From Cognatiluteimonas telluris (GTDB lineage Bacteria; Pseudomonadota; Gammaproteobacteria; Xanthomonadales; Xanthomonadaceae), in the NCBI RefSeq assembly GCF_011320095.1, contig NZ_JAANOY010000001.1, forward strand, positions 62,001 through 126,000: 64,000 nt of DNA, given 5' to 3'. The notes under the pieces were generated by a model. That model saw only the letters and a list, made by a program, of their open reading frames with translations. It ran no database searches and was not told the DNA's origin. Each line of letters begins with the position of its first letter. Position 1 is the stretch's first letter. This document shows, in pieces, positions 15,699-23,412 of this stretch. The position numbers and the translations under genes were made by a program.

Positions 15699-17723
15699 AT
15701 GGCGTTGGCACCGTCCGTGCAGGCCGCACTGGCCACTTCGCAGGCATGCGAGGCGGCCAGTGGCGCGTCGGCGGCAAGCGACGAGGCGCGCGACGACGAT
15801 TCGCAGCGCCGCTTGCTCGACGCCTGTTTCCTCGGGCCCTACGGCGAGAACGATGGCCTGCTGGAGAAGCTGGTCGTCGAGTTCCTGCGCGACCACGTCT
15901 ACTGGCGGCGCAACTTCCATCCCGAGGATCCGCCGGCAATCCCCACCCACGCCGCCCAGCACCCCGCCTACCAGGGCTTCGAAGCCCGCCTGCGCCGTGA
16001 ACTGCACCAGCTGTCGGCGGCGCTGAAGAAATCGGTACCGTTCCACAGCCCGCGCTACCTCGGGCACATGGTCTCGGACCTGCTGATTCCCGGACTCGCG
16101 GCGCAGATGTTGACGCTGCCCTACAACCCCAACAACGTCAGCGAGGATGCCGCGCCCGTCACCGTCGACATGGAGGTGCAGGTCGGGCTGCAGCTGGCGC
16201 GGATGTTCGGCTATCCGCACGATCCGGCCCGGGCCGAATGCGCGTTCGGGCACCTCACCTCCGGCGGCACGCTGGCCAACTACCAGGCGTTGCGGCTGGC
16301 ATTGGCGCTCAAGGCGTTTCCGGTCGCGTTGCGCGCGGCCGGGGTGCCCGACCTCGACCTGCCGACGGACGACTGGAACGCGTTCAACCTCGGCCGCGCC
16401 GGCGCAATCGCACTGCTCGATGCCTGGACCCGCTGGCTGGCCGCACAGGACAGCGCCACGCGCCGCCATTGGCGTGCGCGCGTGGAGGCCGAGCGGCTCG
16501 AACAGCTCGGCATCGCGGGTTTCTTCGCGCGCCATCCGCAGTTGCGCGTGCCGGTGGTGCTGGCGCCGATCACCGCGCACTACTCGTGGAGCAAGGGGCT
16601 GAAACTGCTCGGCCTGGGCCGCGACCAGCTGCAGTTGCTGCCCGAGGACGGCATGCGCCTGCAGCCCGAAGCGCTGGAACAGGCCCTGGCCGACTGCGCG
16701 CGCGACCGGCAACCGGTCCTGCTCGCGGTCGCGGTGCTCGGCACCACCGAATACGGCACCATCGATCCGGTGGATGCGATCGTCGCGGCGCGCGATCGCT
16801 GGCAGTCGCGAGGTCTTGGCTTTGACATCCATGTCGATGCCGCGTGGGGTGGTTACCTGGCGACGCTGTTCCGCAATGCCGACGGCAGCCTGCGGCCGCT
16901 GGATGAAGTGCGACGCGACTACCGCCGTTTTCCGCAAACGGAAGTGCATGCGGCCTTCGCCGCACTGGCGCAGACGGATTCGATCACCGTCGACCCGCAC
17001 AAGCTCGGCTACCTGCCCTATGGCGCCGGCGCGTTCGTCTGCCGCGACCATCGCGCGATGGCGCTGCTGGCCGAGGCCGCCGATTACGTCTTCCACACCC
17101 CGTCGACCGAGGGCTACCTCGCGCGCTACCGGCACCTGGGGCAGTTCATCCCCGAAGGCTCCAAGGCCGGCGCCGCGGCAGCGGCGGTGTACGTCACCCA
17201 CAAGGTGCTGCCGCTGGACCACGCGCATTTCGGACTGCTGCCACGGCAGACCGTGCTGGCAGCCGAAGCCTTCCACGCCCGTGCGGAAGCCTTCGCCGTG
17301 GCGATGGCTGACGTCGCCAGGGCCACGGTGCCGTTCGCGCCGGACAGCAACCTGGTCTGCCTGGCGCTCAATCCGGCCGGCAACACGGATGTCGCGCGCG
17401 CCAATGCCTTCGTGCGCGCGCTGCACGACGAGCTGCGCTGCGATCCCGGCCAGCCGTTGCAACTCAAGCAGTTCTTCGGCTCGGTCACCACGCTGCGACC
17501 CGAGGCGTTGGGCGACGCCCACATGCGCCACATCCTGCAGGCGCTGGACCTGGATCCGGCCACGTTGCGCACCGATGGCGACGATGGCAGCGACCGGCTG
17601 GTGATCCTGCGCCACACGCTGATGAACCCCTACCTGATCGACCGCGAGAACGGCATCAGCTACATCGACCTGTACTTCGAGCACCTCGCGCGTCGCGTGC
17701 GCGCGCAGCTGCGGGAGCACTGA
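15699..17723 (+). CDS. PLP-dependent group II decarboxylase (tyrosine decarboxylase-like)
   Basis: This is a fold-type I pyridoxal-phosphate decarboxylase of 674 residues. The PLP lysine is Lys435 in DPHKLGY. The long N-terminal part resembles bacterial tyrosine decarboxylases rather than ordinary aromatic-amino-acid decarboxylases (PRYLGHMVSDLLIPG, LPYNPNNVSED, FGHLTSGGTLANYQALRLAL). The C-terminal section carries a small domain (NLVCLALNPAGN; LVILRHTLMNPYL). The likely reaction is CO2 release from an aromatic or acidic amino acid, giving an amine. Substrate cannot be fixed by reading. It starts 7 bases after the alternative-oxidase stop and is followed 2 bases later by the next gene, so translation is probably coupled. 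Confidence 0.88.
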   Translation: MALAPSVQAALATSQACEAASGASAASDEARDDDSQRRLLDACFLGPYGENDGLLEKLVVEFLRDHVYWRRNFHPEDPPAIPTHAAQHPAYQGFEARLRRELHQLSAALKKSVPFHSPRYLGHMVSDLLIPGLAAQMLTLPYNPNNVSEDAAPVTVDMEVQVGLQLARMFGYPHDPARAECAFGHLTSGGTLANYQALRLALALKAFPVALRAAGVPDLDLPTDDWNAFNLGRAGAIALLDAWTRWLAAQDSATRRHWRARVEAERLEQLGIAGFFARHPQLRVPVVLAPITAHYSWSKGLKLLGLGRDQLQLLPEDGMRLQPEALEQALADCARDRQPVLLAVAVLGTTEYGTIDPVDAIVAARDRWQSRGLGFDIHVDAAWGGYLATLFRNADGSLRPLDEVRRDYRRFPQTEVHAAFAALAQTDSITVDPHKLGYLPYGAGAFVCRDHRAMALLAEAADYVFHTPSTEGYLARYRHLGQFIPEGSKAGAAAAAVYVTHKVLPLDHAHFGLLPRQTVLAAEAFHARAEAFAVAMADVARATVPFAPDSNLVCLALNPAGNTDVARANAFVRALHDELRCDPGQPLQLKQFFGSVTTLRPEALGDAHMRHILQALDLDPATLRTDGDDGSDRLVILRHTLMNPYLIDRENGISYIDLYFEHLARRVRAQLREH

Positions 17724-17725
17724 GC

Positions 17726-18844
17726 ATGCAGGCGCAGGCGCTTCCGATCGACGCCAGGTCGCACAGCGGCGAAGTGCGTGCGTGGACGTCCAACGCGCTG
17801 CGGCAGTTGCGCCAGGAAGCGGCGCGTTCGGCCGACACCCACCTGCTGCACCTGGCCTTCCGCGGATTCCCGGGCATCGACTTCTACTTCAAGGACGAAG
17901 CCGCGCATCCGACAGGCAGCCTCAAGCATCGCCTCGCGCGGTCGCTGTTCCTGTACGCGCTATGCAACGGGCGCCTGCGCGAGGGGCAGACGGTCGTCGA
18001 CGCCTCCTCCGGCAGCACGGCGATTTCCGAAGCCTGGTTCGCGCGCCTGCTGGGCCTGCCCTTCATCGCCGTGATGCCGGCCTGCACGGCGCCACGCAAG
18101 GTCGCCGACGTGCAGGCGTTGGGGGGACGCTGCGACTTGGTCGACGACCCCGCCGACGTGCATGCGCGCGCCGCCTGGCATGCCGCGCGCGGCGCCTGCC
18201 ACCTGGACCAGTTCGGCCTGGCAGAGCGCGCGACCGACTGGCGCGGCAACAACAACATCGCCGAATCGATCCTCGGCCAGCTGGCGCAGGAAACATACCC
18301 GGAACCGGCATGGATCGTCTGTGGGGCAGGCACCGGCGGCACCTCGGCCACGATTGGCCGCTACCTGCGCTATCGCGGCCTGGCGACCGCGTTGTGCGTC
18401 GCTGATCCGGCGGGCAGCGCGTTCGCGCACGGCTGGCGCTCGCGTGATCGCACGGCACGTGCGAGCGAGGCGACCGTGATCGAAGGCATCGGCCGCGGCC
18501 GCGTCGAGCCCGGGTTCCTGTTCGAGATCGTCGACGATGTCATCGAGGTGCCCGATGCCGCGTCGATCGCCGCGGCGTGGCAGCTGGAATCGCTGCTGGG
18601 GCGGCGTTACGGCGGCTCGTCGGGGACCAATTTCGTCGCCTGCCTGCGACTGGCGGCGCGGATGCGCGTGCGCGGCGAGCGCGGCAGCATCGTCAGCCTG
18701 CTGTGCGATCGTGGCGAGCGTTACGACCAGACGTTGTTCGATCCGGGCTGGCTGGCGCGGCAAGGGCTGGATCCACACCCGTGGCGCGAGGCATTGCTGG
18801 CCACCACCCGCGATGGCCGCTGGAATGCCGGACCCGGCTCCTGA
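17726..18844 (+). CDS. Cysteine synthase-like PLP enzyme (Cds1-type)
   Basis: This is a fold-type II PLP enzyme of 372 residues in the cysteine synthase/cystathionine beta-synthase family. The PLP lysine is Lys67 in HPTGSLKHR. The substrate loop SSGSTAISEAW and the phosphate-binding glycine loop GAGTGGTSATIG are clear. The length and the unusual SSGST loop fit the group that includes L-cysteine desulfhydrase Cds1, which releases H2S from cysteine, rather than CysK/CysM. This subfamily call is inference. It ends the aox operon; a sulfide source next to a sulfide-resistant oxidase would make sense but is unproven. Confidence 0.85.
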   Translation: MQAQALPIDARSHSGEVRAWTSNALRQLRQEAARSADTHLLHLAFRGFPGIDFYFKDEAAHPTGSLKHRLARSLFLYALCNGRLREGQTVVDASSGSTAISEAWFARLLGLPFIAVMPACTAPRKVADVQALGGRCDLVDDPADVHARAAWHAARGACHLDQFGLAERATDWRGNNNIAESILGQLAQETYPEPAWIVCGAGTGGTSATIGRYLRYRGLATALCVADPAGSAFAHGWRSRDRTARASEATVIEGIGRGRVEPGFLFEIVDDVIEVPDAASIAAAWQLESLLGRRYGGSSGTNFVACLRLAARMRVRGERGSIVSLLCDRGERYDQTLFDPGWLARQGLDPHPWREALLATTRDGRWNAGPGS

Positions 18845-18898
18845 GCGGACGGCGCGCGCATTGGCGCATGGCGTGGCGCCGGACGTGGCGCGGCACGC

Positions 18899-19177
18899 GC
18901 GCTCGAGGTCGCCGAGCGCATCCAGGCGATCATCGCCGAGCAGGTTGCCACGCCCAACGGCAGCGACCGGATCACCGTAAGCGTCGGGGTGGCCAGCTTC
19001 GATGGCGCAGAGAGCACCGACGGACTGGTCACGCGCGCCGATGCGGCGATGCGCCGCGCCAAGCAGGCAGGCCGCGATTGGTGCGTGGTGGCCACCGTGA
19101 CGGTCCCAGCGCCTGGTCGGCGGCCGGTGGTGCTTGACCCAGGTCAGTGCGATACGGCCGCATCGAGCCGACCATGA
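18899..19177 (+). pseudogene. GGDEF (diguanylate cyclase) C-terminal remnant
   Basis: Continuous reading from 18899 gives ALEVAERIQAII, then ITVSVGVASFD, then LVTRADAAMRRAKQAGRD, the last 65 residues of a GGDEF domain. The catalytic GGDEF motif and everything before it are missing, and no start codon gives a sensible protein. The final residues run out into the next promoter. It is the tail of a deleted diguanylate cyclase gene, on the same strand as the aox operon. Confidence 0.75.
19134..19147 (+). promoter_or_regulatory. FNR/Anr box upstream of the small CCGGC protein
   Basis: TTGACCCAGGTCAG, inside the end of the GGDEF remnant. GACCAT at 19170-19175 has the A2/T6 pattern of the other -10 hexamers. 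The predicted start is near 19182. Confidence 0.7.
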
Positions 19178-19219
19178 AACCATTCCAACACCGTCGCGTT
19201 CGCGCGCCAGGAACATCCC

Positions 19220-19459
19220 ATGGAATTCCACATCACGCTGCATGGCCGGGCGCCGGATCCGCTCGTGCTTGAGGATGCGATTCGCGCGGTCGACCCCGCG
19301 GCGCTGCTCGACGTCGATCCCGCGTCGCCGACGCTGCGCGTGGCCACCTCGCTCGACGCGCGGCAACTGATCGCGCTGGTCGGCGAGGCCGGCTATCCCA
19401 TCACCCCGCAGCAGGTGACGCAGTTGCCCTCGATCTGTTGCGGCGGCTGCAGCGGCTGA
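19220..19459 (+). CDS. Small HMA-like protein with C-terminal CCGGC motif
   Basis: This 79-residue protein starts MEFHITLHG and ends ICCGGCSG. The spacing of hydrophobic residues (beta strand, helix LVLEDAIRAV, strands LLDV and LRVATS, helix LIALVGEAGY) resembles the ferredoxin-like fold of heavy-metal-associated (copper chaperone) domains, including the closing AGYPI. The usual N-terminal CxxC is absent; instead three cysteines cluster at the end. A role in metal or thiol handling is a guess. It stands alone behind its own Anr box, so it is probably made under low oxygen. Confidence 0.7.
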   Translation: MEFHITLHGRAPDPLVLEDAIRAVDPAALLDVDPASPTLRVATSLDARQLIALVGEAGYPITPQQVTQLPSICCGGCSG

Positions 19460-19480
19460 CGGCCCGGCGGCTTCGCCGGT

Positions 19481-20839
19481 TCAGGCGCGCACCTGCGCGA
19501 CCGCTCGCGGCGCCGCACCGGTCGCCATCGGCAGGCACAGCGTCATCCGGGTGCCGCCGGCGGTCGGCAATGACGCCTGCACGCTGCCGTGATGCAACTG
19601 CGCGATCGCCTGCACGATCGACAGCCCCAGCCCACTGCCGGTGCCGCCACCGCGCTGGAAACGCGCGCCCAGCATGCCGCCCCCGGGCAACACCAGTCCG
19701 AGGCCATCGTCGGTGACGCTGAATTCGACCTGGCTTGCATCGGTGCGGACGGCGACTTCGACGCGCCCATCGCGGCGCCCGTGCAGGATGGCGTTGTCGA
19801 TGAGGTTGCGCAGCGCGATCCGGAGCAGGCCGGCACTGCCATGCACCAGCCCGGGATCGATCGCGTCCAGGGTGAGGACGACGTTGCGCGGGGCCGCCAG
19901 CGCGCCGGCGTCGGCGAGGACGTCGCGAGCCACTGTTGCAAGCGACACGGCGGCCGCATCGTCGACACGGTCCAGGGACTCCACGCGCGCCAGGGTCAGC
20001 AGTTGCACGACCAGCCGTTCCATCCGCTCCAGGCCATCGCGTGCCCGCTGGAGATGCATGCCGGCGGCGGATGGATCGTCGACGCGTCCGGCCAGGTCCA
20101 GTTCCATCCGCAGCACCGACAGCGGATGTCGCAGCTCATGCGCGGCATCGGCGGTGAAGCGCCGCTCGCGCGCAAGCGCGCCATCCAGGTTGGCGACCAA
20201 CGCATCCAGTGCGCGCGTGAACTGCAACAGTTCCGCCGGCACGTCATCGCGGGTGAGCGTCGGCGTGCGCGCCGGTTGGGTCGCGATCGCGCATGAGAGC
20301 GCGCGCAGTGGCGCCAGGCCCCGGCGCAGCGCCCACCAAGTCGCCAATGGCAACAAGCCCAGCAGGAACAGCAGCGGAAGCGCGATCGCGCGCGCCATCG
20401 ACGCGAGCAGTTCGTCGCGATCGTGCAACGGCGCGGCCACCTGGATCCAGAACCGGCCAGATGCGTCCCAGCGCTGGTAGACGCGCCAACGCTCGCCGTC
20501 GTGATCAACGGCGTGGAAGTGCGGTGTCGTCTCCGCGAACGCCAACATCGGCAACCTGGAGCTCGACAGCATGCGACGGCCCGTGCGGTCGCGCACGAGG
20601 ATGTCCGGCCCATGGGGATCGTCGCCCTCGGCCGCGTGCCACCGGGGTTGCGCCTGTGGCGGGAGCTCGGCGGCGAGCGCAAGCATGTTCGCGGCGGTGC
20701 GTTCCAGCTGGCGGTCGAACATCTCCGCGGTCTCGTGCTGCGTCCTCCAGCCCAGCCAGGCGCCGGCTGCCAGCCACGCGAGCAGGATCGGCGCGACCAT
20801 CAGCCACAACAGCCGCCGCTGCAATGACGGCCGCTTCAT
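19481..20839 (-). CDS. Sensor histidine kinase (QseC-like)
   Basis: This is a membrane-bound histidine kinase of 452 residues. Helices at about 10-30 and 150-171 flank a periplasmic sensor region. A HAMP-like linker is followed by the HisKA site AAHELRHPL with phospho-acceptor His234, then the N box (LRNLIDNAILHG), G1 (VTDDGLGL) and G2 (GGGTGSGLGLSIV). The start ATG at 20839 overlaps the stop of the response-regulator gene by 4 bases, the usual coupling. The architecture resembles QseC/PmrB. The signal is unknown; the operon also contains a cytochrome b561 and a PepSY protein. Confidence 0.92.
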   Translation of the reverse strand: MKRPSLQRRLLWLMVAPILLAWLAAGAWLGWRTQHETAEMFDRQLERTAANMLALAAELPPQAQPRWHAAEGDDPHGPDILVRDRTGRRMLSSSRLPMLAFAETTPHFHAVDHDGERWRVYQRWDASGRFWIQVAAPLHDRDELLASMARAIALPLLFLLGLLPLATWWALRRGLAPLRALSCAIATQPARTPTLTRDDVPAELLQFTRALDALVANLDGALARERRFTADAAHELRHPLSVLRMELDLAGRVDDPSAAGMHLQRARDGLERMERLVVQLLTLARVESLDRVDDAAAVSLATVARDVLADAGALAAPRNVVLTLDAIDPGLVHGSAGLLRIALRNLIDNAILHGRRDGRVEVAVRTDASQVEFSVTDDGLGLVLPGGGMLGARFQRGGGTGSGLGLSIVQAIAQLHHGSVQASLPTAGGTRMTLCLPMATGAAPRAVAQVRA

Positions 20840-21513
20840 GCCGGCGCGTCGGCGGCAGGCGGATACAGCGCATAACCCACGCCACGCAGGGTCCGGATCC
20901 AGCCGGGCCCGAGCTTGCGCCGCAGATGGTGGACGTGCACCTCGACCGCGTTGCTCGCGATCTCCTCGCCCCAGCCGTAGAGCGCCTGCTCCAGTTGCGC
21001 GCGCGACCAGGCCCGCCCCGGGCGCGCGGCCAGTACTTCGAGCAGGGCGTACTCGCGCGCCGACAACGCGACCGGCGCGCCCGCCAGCGAAACGGCGTGC
21101 AACGTCGGATCCAGTCGCAATGGCCCGACCTCCAGTACCGGTGCGCTGCTGCCGGCGGCGCGCCGCAGCAGCGCACGCATGCGCGCCGCCAGCTCCTCCA
21201 GCTGAACCGGCTTGACCACGTAATCGTCGGCGCCGCAATCCAGGCCGGCGACGCGGTCGTCGATCGCATCGCGCGCGGTCAGCAACAATGCCGGCGTGGC
21301 ATCGCCCCGACGGCGCAGGCTGGCGATGATGTCCGGGCCGCTCGCCCGTGGCAGGTTCCAGTCGATGACGGCCGCCGAATACGGAGTGTCGGCGAGAGCC
21401 TGGATGGCATGGCGGCCGTCGCACACCCAATCCACCGCATAGCCGAGGTGACGCAGGCCCGACACCAGCGCGTTCCCGAGCGGCACGTCATCCTCGGCGA
21501 GCAGGATGCGCAT
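20836..21513 (-). CDS. OmpR-family response regulator (QseB-like)
   Basis: This 225-residue regulator has a receiver domain followed by a winged helix. The acidic pocket is formed by DD at residues 8-9, the phospho-acceptor is Asp51 (AVIDWNLP), and the conserved lysine is Lys101 (VVKPV). The C-terminal effector domain shows LSAREYALLEVLAARPG and the recognition-helix region EVHVHHLRRKLG, typical of OmpR/PhoB proteins. It is translationally coupled to the kinase downstream and lies 6 bases after the cytochrome b561 gene. Confidence 0.94.
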   Translation of the reverse strand: MRILLAEDDVPLGNALVSGLRHLGYAVDWVCDGRHAIQALADTPYSAAVIDWNLPRASGPDIIASLRRRGDATPALLLTARDAIDDRVAGLDCGADDYVVKPVQLEELAARMRALLRRAAGSSAPVLEVGPLRLDPTLHAVSLAGAPVALSAREYALLEVLAARPGRAWSRAQLEQALYGWGEEIASNAVEVHVHHLRRKLGPGWIRTLRGVGYALYPPAADAPA

Positions 21514-21519
21514 GCGCCA

Positions 21520-22128
21520 CTAGTGCGCCTTGCGCAGGTCGAGCGGTGCGCTGACGGCATCGACATGCGTGGCAGCGACCGAGGCGTCGTCGGCCAGTGC
21601 GCGCTTGCGTCCATGCCACATCGCGGCCACCAGGTTCTCGCGGTAATGGACGCTCTCCACCAGCGCCGCGAGCACGTGCATGCCGACCAGCCCCAGCAGC
21701 GACCACGCCAGCACTTCGTGGATGTCTTCCAGCCACTCGGCGCCGAAGAATCGATCCCAGGTTTGCATCCAGCCGGTCATGCCGACGGCCGCCACCATGG
21801 CCAGCAACGCCAGGATCATCACCGCAGCGGCCGGGTTGTGGCCCAGGCGCCGCTGCGAGATTCCCGCCCGCCGCTCGCGCAGGTAAGCCATCACCGCGTG
21901 CGGCCCGCGCACCCAGTCGCCGAAGCGGGCGTGGCGGCTGCCGATCACGCCCCACAGCAGGCGCGCTCCCACCAGTCCCAGCGCGGCGTAGCCGAGCCAG
22001 CGATGCGCCGTATCGCCCTCCTCCACCAGGAAAGCGCCCAGCACGCAGGCGGCGAGCGACCAGTGGAAGATGCGGACGAACGGATCCCAGACCTTGACCC
22101 TGCCGCCACCGGGAGCGATGTCATCCAT
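21520..22128 (-). CDS. Cytochrome b561-family protein
   Basis: This di-heme membrane cytochrome of 202 residues has four predicted helices. The N-terminal VWDPFVRIFHWSLA and the later IHEVLAWSLLGLVGMHVLAAL carry the histidines that ligate heme b; HRWLGYAALGLVGARLLWGVIGS is also family-typical. Such proteins move electrons between quinones and periplasmic partners. It sits between the PepSY protein and the response regulator, a grouping seen in other proteobacteria, where the pair may serve as substrate for or target of the two-component system. Confidence 0.9.
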   Translation of the reverse strand: MDDIAPGGGRVKVWDPFVRIFHWSLAACVLGAFLVEEGDTAHRWLGYAALGLVGARLLWGVIGSRHARFGDWVRGPHAVMAYLRERRAGISQRRLGHNPAAAVMILALLAMVAAVGMTGWMQTWDRFFGAEWLEDIHEVLAWSLLGLVGMHVLAALVESVHYRENLVAAMWHGRKRALADDASVAATHVDAVSAPLDLRKAH

Positions 22129-22140
22129 TGCAGTCCTCCT

Positions 22141-22473
22141 TCAGCCGATGCGCTGCTTGACGATGCGGCCGTTGGTCGGATCGAAATAGATTTCGACCCG
22201 GTTGCCCTTGGCGTCCCTGCCATAGATCTCGTAGCACTGGCCCGACACCTTGAACTTGTCGATGGCATAGCCGTCCTTGAGGATGCGCGCCTTCATCGTG
22301 GCTTCGGGCAGCCAGTGCGTGCGCGGCGCGCGCGTGCATTGCGGCGCGGCCATGGCCGACAGGGAGGTCAACGCTGCCGCCGCGGCCAGCGACAGCAGGG
22401 TGATGCGCTTGGTGTTGCGCTTGGTGTTGCGCTTGGTGTTGCGCTTGGTGTTGCGCTTGGTGTTGCAATTCAT
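22141..22473 (-). CDS. Periplasmic PepSY-domain protein with (NTKR)5 leader
   Basis: This is a 110-residue exported protein. The mature part (ARILKDGYAIDKFKVSGQCYEIYGRDAKGNRVEIYFDPTNGRIVKQRIG) is a single PepSY domain. The signal peptide is odd: after MNC come five exact NTKR repeats, encoded by a 12-bp tandem repeat, then a normal hydrophobic core (LLSLAAAAALTSLSAMA). The ATG at 22473 has GGAG 8 bases upstream, which supports it over the longer ORF. The gene heads the operon PepSY-cytochrome b561-regulator-kinase. PepSY proteins often accompany such pairs, with unknown roles. Confidence 0.85.
   Translation of the reverse strand: MNCNTKRNTKRNTKRNTKRNTKRITLLSLAAAAALTSLSAMAAPQCTRAPRTHWLPEATMKARILKDGYAIDKFKVSGQCYEIYGRDAKGNRVEIYFDPTNGRIVKQRIG
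22405..22464 (-). repeat. 12-bp tandem repeat, five perfect copies
   Basis: The unit GCGCTTGGTGTT is repeated five times without a mismatch (read on the + strand) inside the signal peptide of the PepSY protein. Because the unit is a multiple of three, copy-number change alters the length of the basic n-region without shifting frame. Confidence 0.97.
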
Positions 22474-22567
22474 GACATGTCTCCGATGCGAGCCGATTGC
22501 CCACGCCGGCATTGCACCGCGCGCAGCTTATGGAGGCCTTAAGCCGCGCCAGGTCGTAGGCATCCGT

Positions 22568-23041
22568 TCAGCCGCCCCGCCCGGACCCGGCCACGCCGGG
22601 ATCGTCGAACAGACGCGCGTAATCACCGAGGGCGGCACGCATCGACGGTATCGCGGTGTCGTCGGCAGGCGTGTCCTTCACTGCCTGCGCGCCTCGCGCC
22701 AGGGCACCGAGGATCGGATGCAACGCGGCATCCGCGCGCGGCTCGAGCTTGCAGTTGGTGACGATGAAACCGATATCGCGCTCGATGCTGGTCGCCAGTT
22801 GGCGCACCTGCTGCGGATCCAGGTGGCCGTGCGCCTGGTGTCCAAGCGCATCCACCGTGGTGCGGATACGACCCATGCCTTCGCGCAGCGGTGCATCTGT
22901 CTTCCAGCGCGTCGCGGGCGCCGCTTCGGGCGCGGTGATCGGGTCGACAGGCGCGGCCGGGTGCGCATGTTGGCCGAAGGCGGCCGGGGCCACGGATCCA
23001 AGCAGCAGCACCAGCGCCAACGATGCCGTCGGCAAATGCAT
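22568..23041 (-). CDS. DnrO-like exported protein
   Basis: This 157-residue protein has a signal peptide (MHLPTASLALVLLLGSVAPAAFG) followed by a His/Pro-rich linker and an all-alpha domain (RWKTDAPLREGMGRIRTTVDAL, QQVRQLATSIERDIGFIVTNCKLEPRADAALHPILGALARG). Similar proteins are annotated DnrO in related genomes and tend to lie near denitrification genes; I base this on recall of the domain pattern, with moderate trust. The fold looks like a four-helix periplasmic metal- or heme-binding module. A bidirectional Anr box lies 62 bases upstream with a good TAGGAT -10. Confidence 0.7.
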   Translation of the reverse strand: MHLPTASLALVLLLGSVAPAAFGQHAHPAAPVDPITAPEAAPATRWKTDAPLREGMGRIRTTVDALGHQAHGHLDPQQVRQLATSIERDIGFIVTNCKLEPRADAALHPILGALARGAQAVKDTPADDTAIPSMRAALGDYARLFDDPGVAGSGRGG

Positions 23042-23102
23042 GGGACACCTCGGGACTCTCGGGGAGATGCCACGATCCTAGGTCCGCGCGCCGTCCGACC
23101 TG

Positions 23103-23116
23103 ATGATCCAGGTCAA
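23103..23116 (-). promoter_or_regulatory. Bidirectional FNR/Anr box (dnrO-like gene / MBL remnant)
   Basis: On the minus strand this is TTGACCTGGATCAT. TAGGAT (23075-23080, minus strand) lies at the class II offset toward the dnrO-like gene. On the plus strand GAGGAT (23139-23144) lies at the same offset toward the MBL remnant, so the box may once have driven both genes. Confidence 0.7.
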
Positions 23117-23175
23117 GAACCGCATCGGTGGCCGGTGCGAGGATGGCCTCGCCACCCAGGCCAGCAGGGCACCCC

Positions 23176-23345
23176 ATGCACGCTGGAACCACGCCCGTCG
23201 ATCCCGCGCGCCTGGGCCTGCGCTTCCTCGGCGCGAACGCAACCGTCACCGGCTCGCGTTAACTGCTTACCGCGGGGAGCGCGCGGATCCTGGTCGACTG
23301 CGGGTTGTTCCAGGGCTACGTACCGTTGCGCCCGATCCACGCTGA
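23176..23345 (+). pseudogene. MBL-fold (beta-CASP RNase-type) hydrolase, N-terminal remnant
   Basis: From the ATG at 23176 the reading gives LGLRFLGANATVTGSR, a stop codon (TAA at 23260-23262), then LLTAGSARILVDCGLFQGYVPLR. This is the opening of the MBL-fold exonuclease/beta-CASP family (normally FLGATGTVTGS...LLVDCGLFQG). After about 55 codons similarity ends, and the HxHxDH metal motif is missing, so most of the roughly 450-residue gene is deleted. It lies downstream of a bidirectional Anr box and directly before the broken P-type ATPase. Confidence 0.75.
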
Positions 23346-23412
23346 AGCGACTACCGCTGCGCACCGCCATGCCCGCCGACCGGCGTGTCGTCGTGGCGAA
23401 CGGCCACTTCCA

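Noticed and set aside
22402-22464. The 12-bp tandem repeat as a CRISPR-like array
   Set aside because: Units are directly adjacent without spacers and are translated as NTKR.
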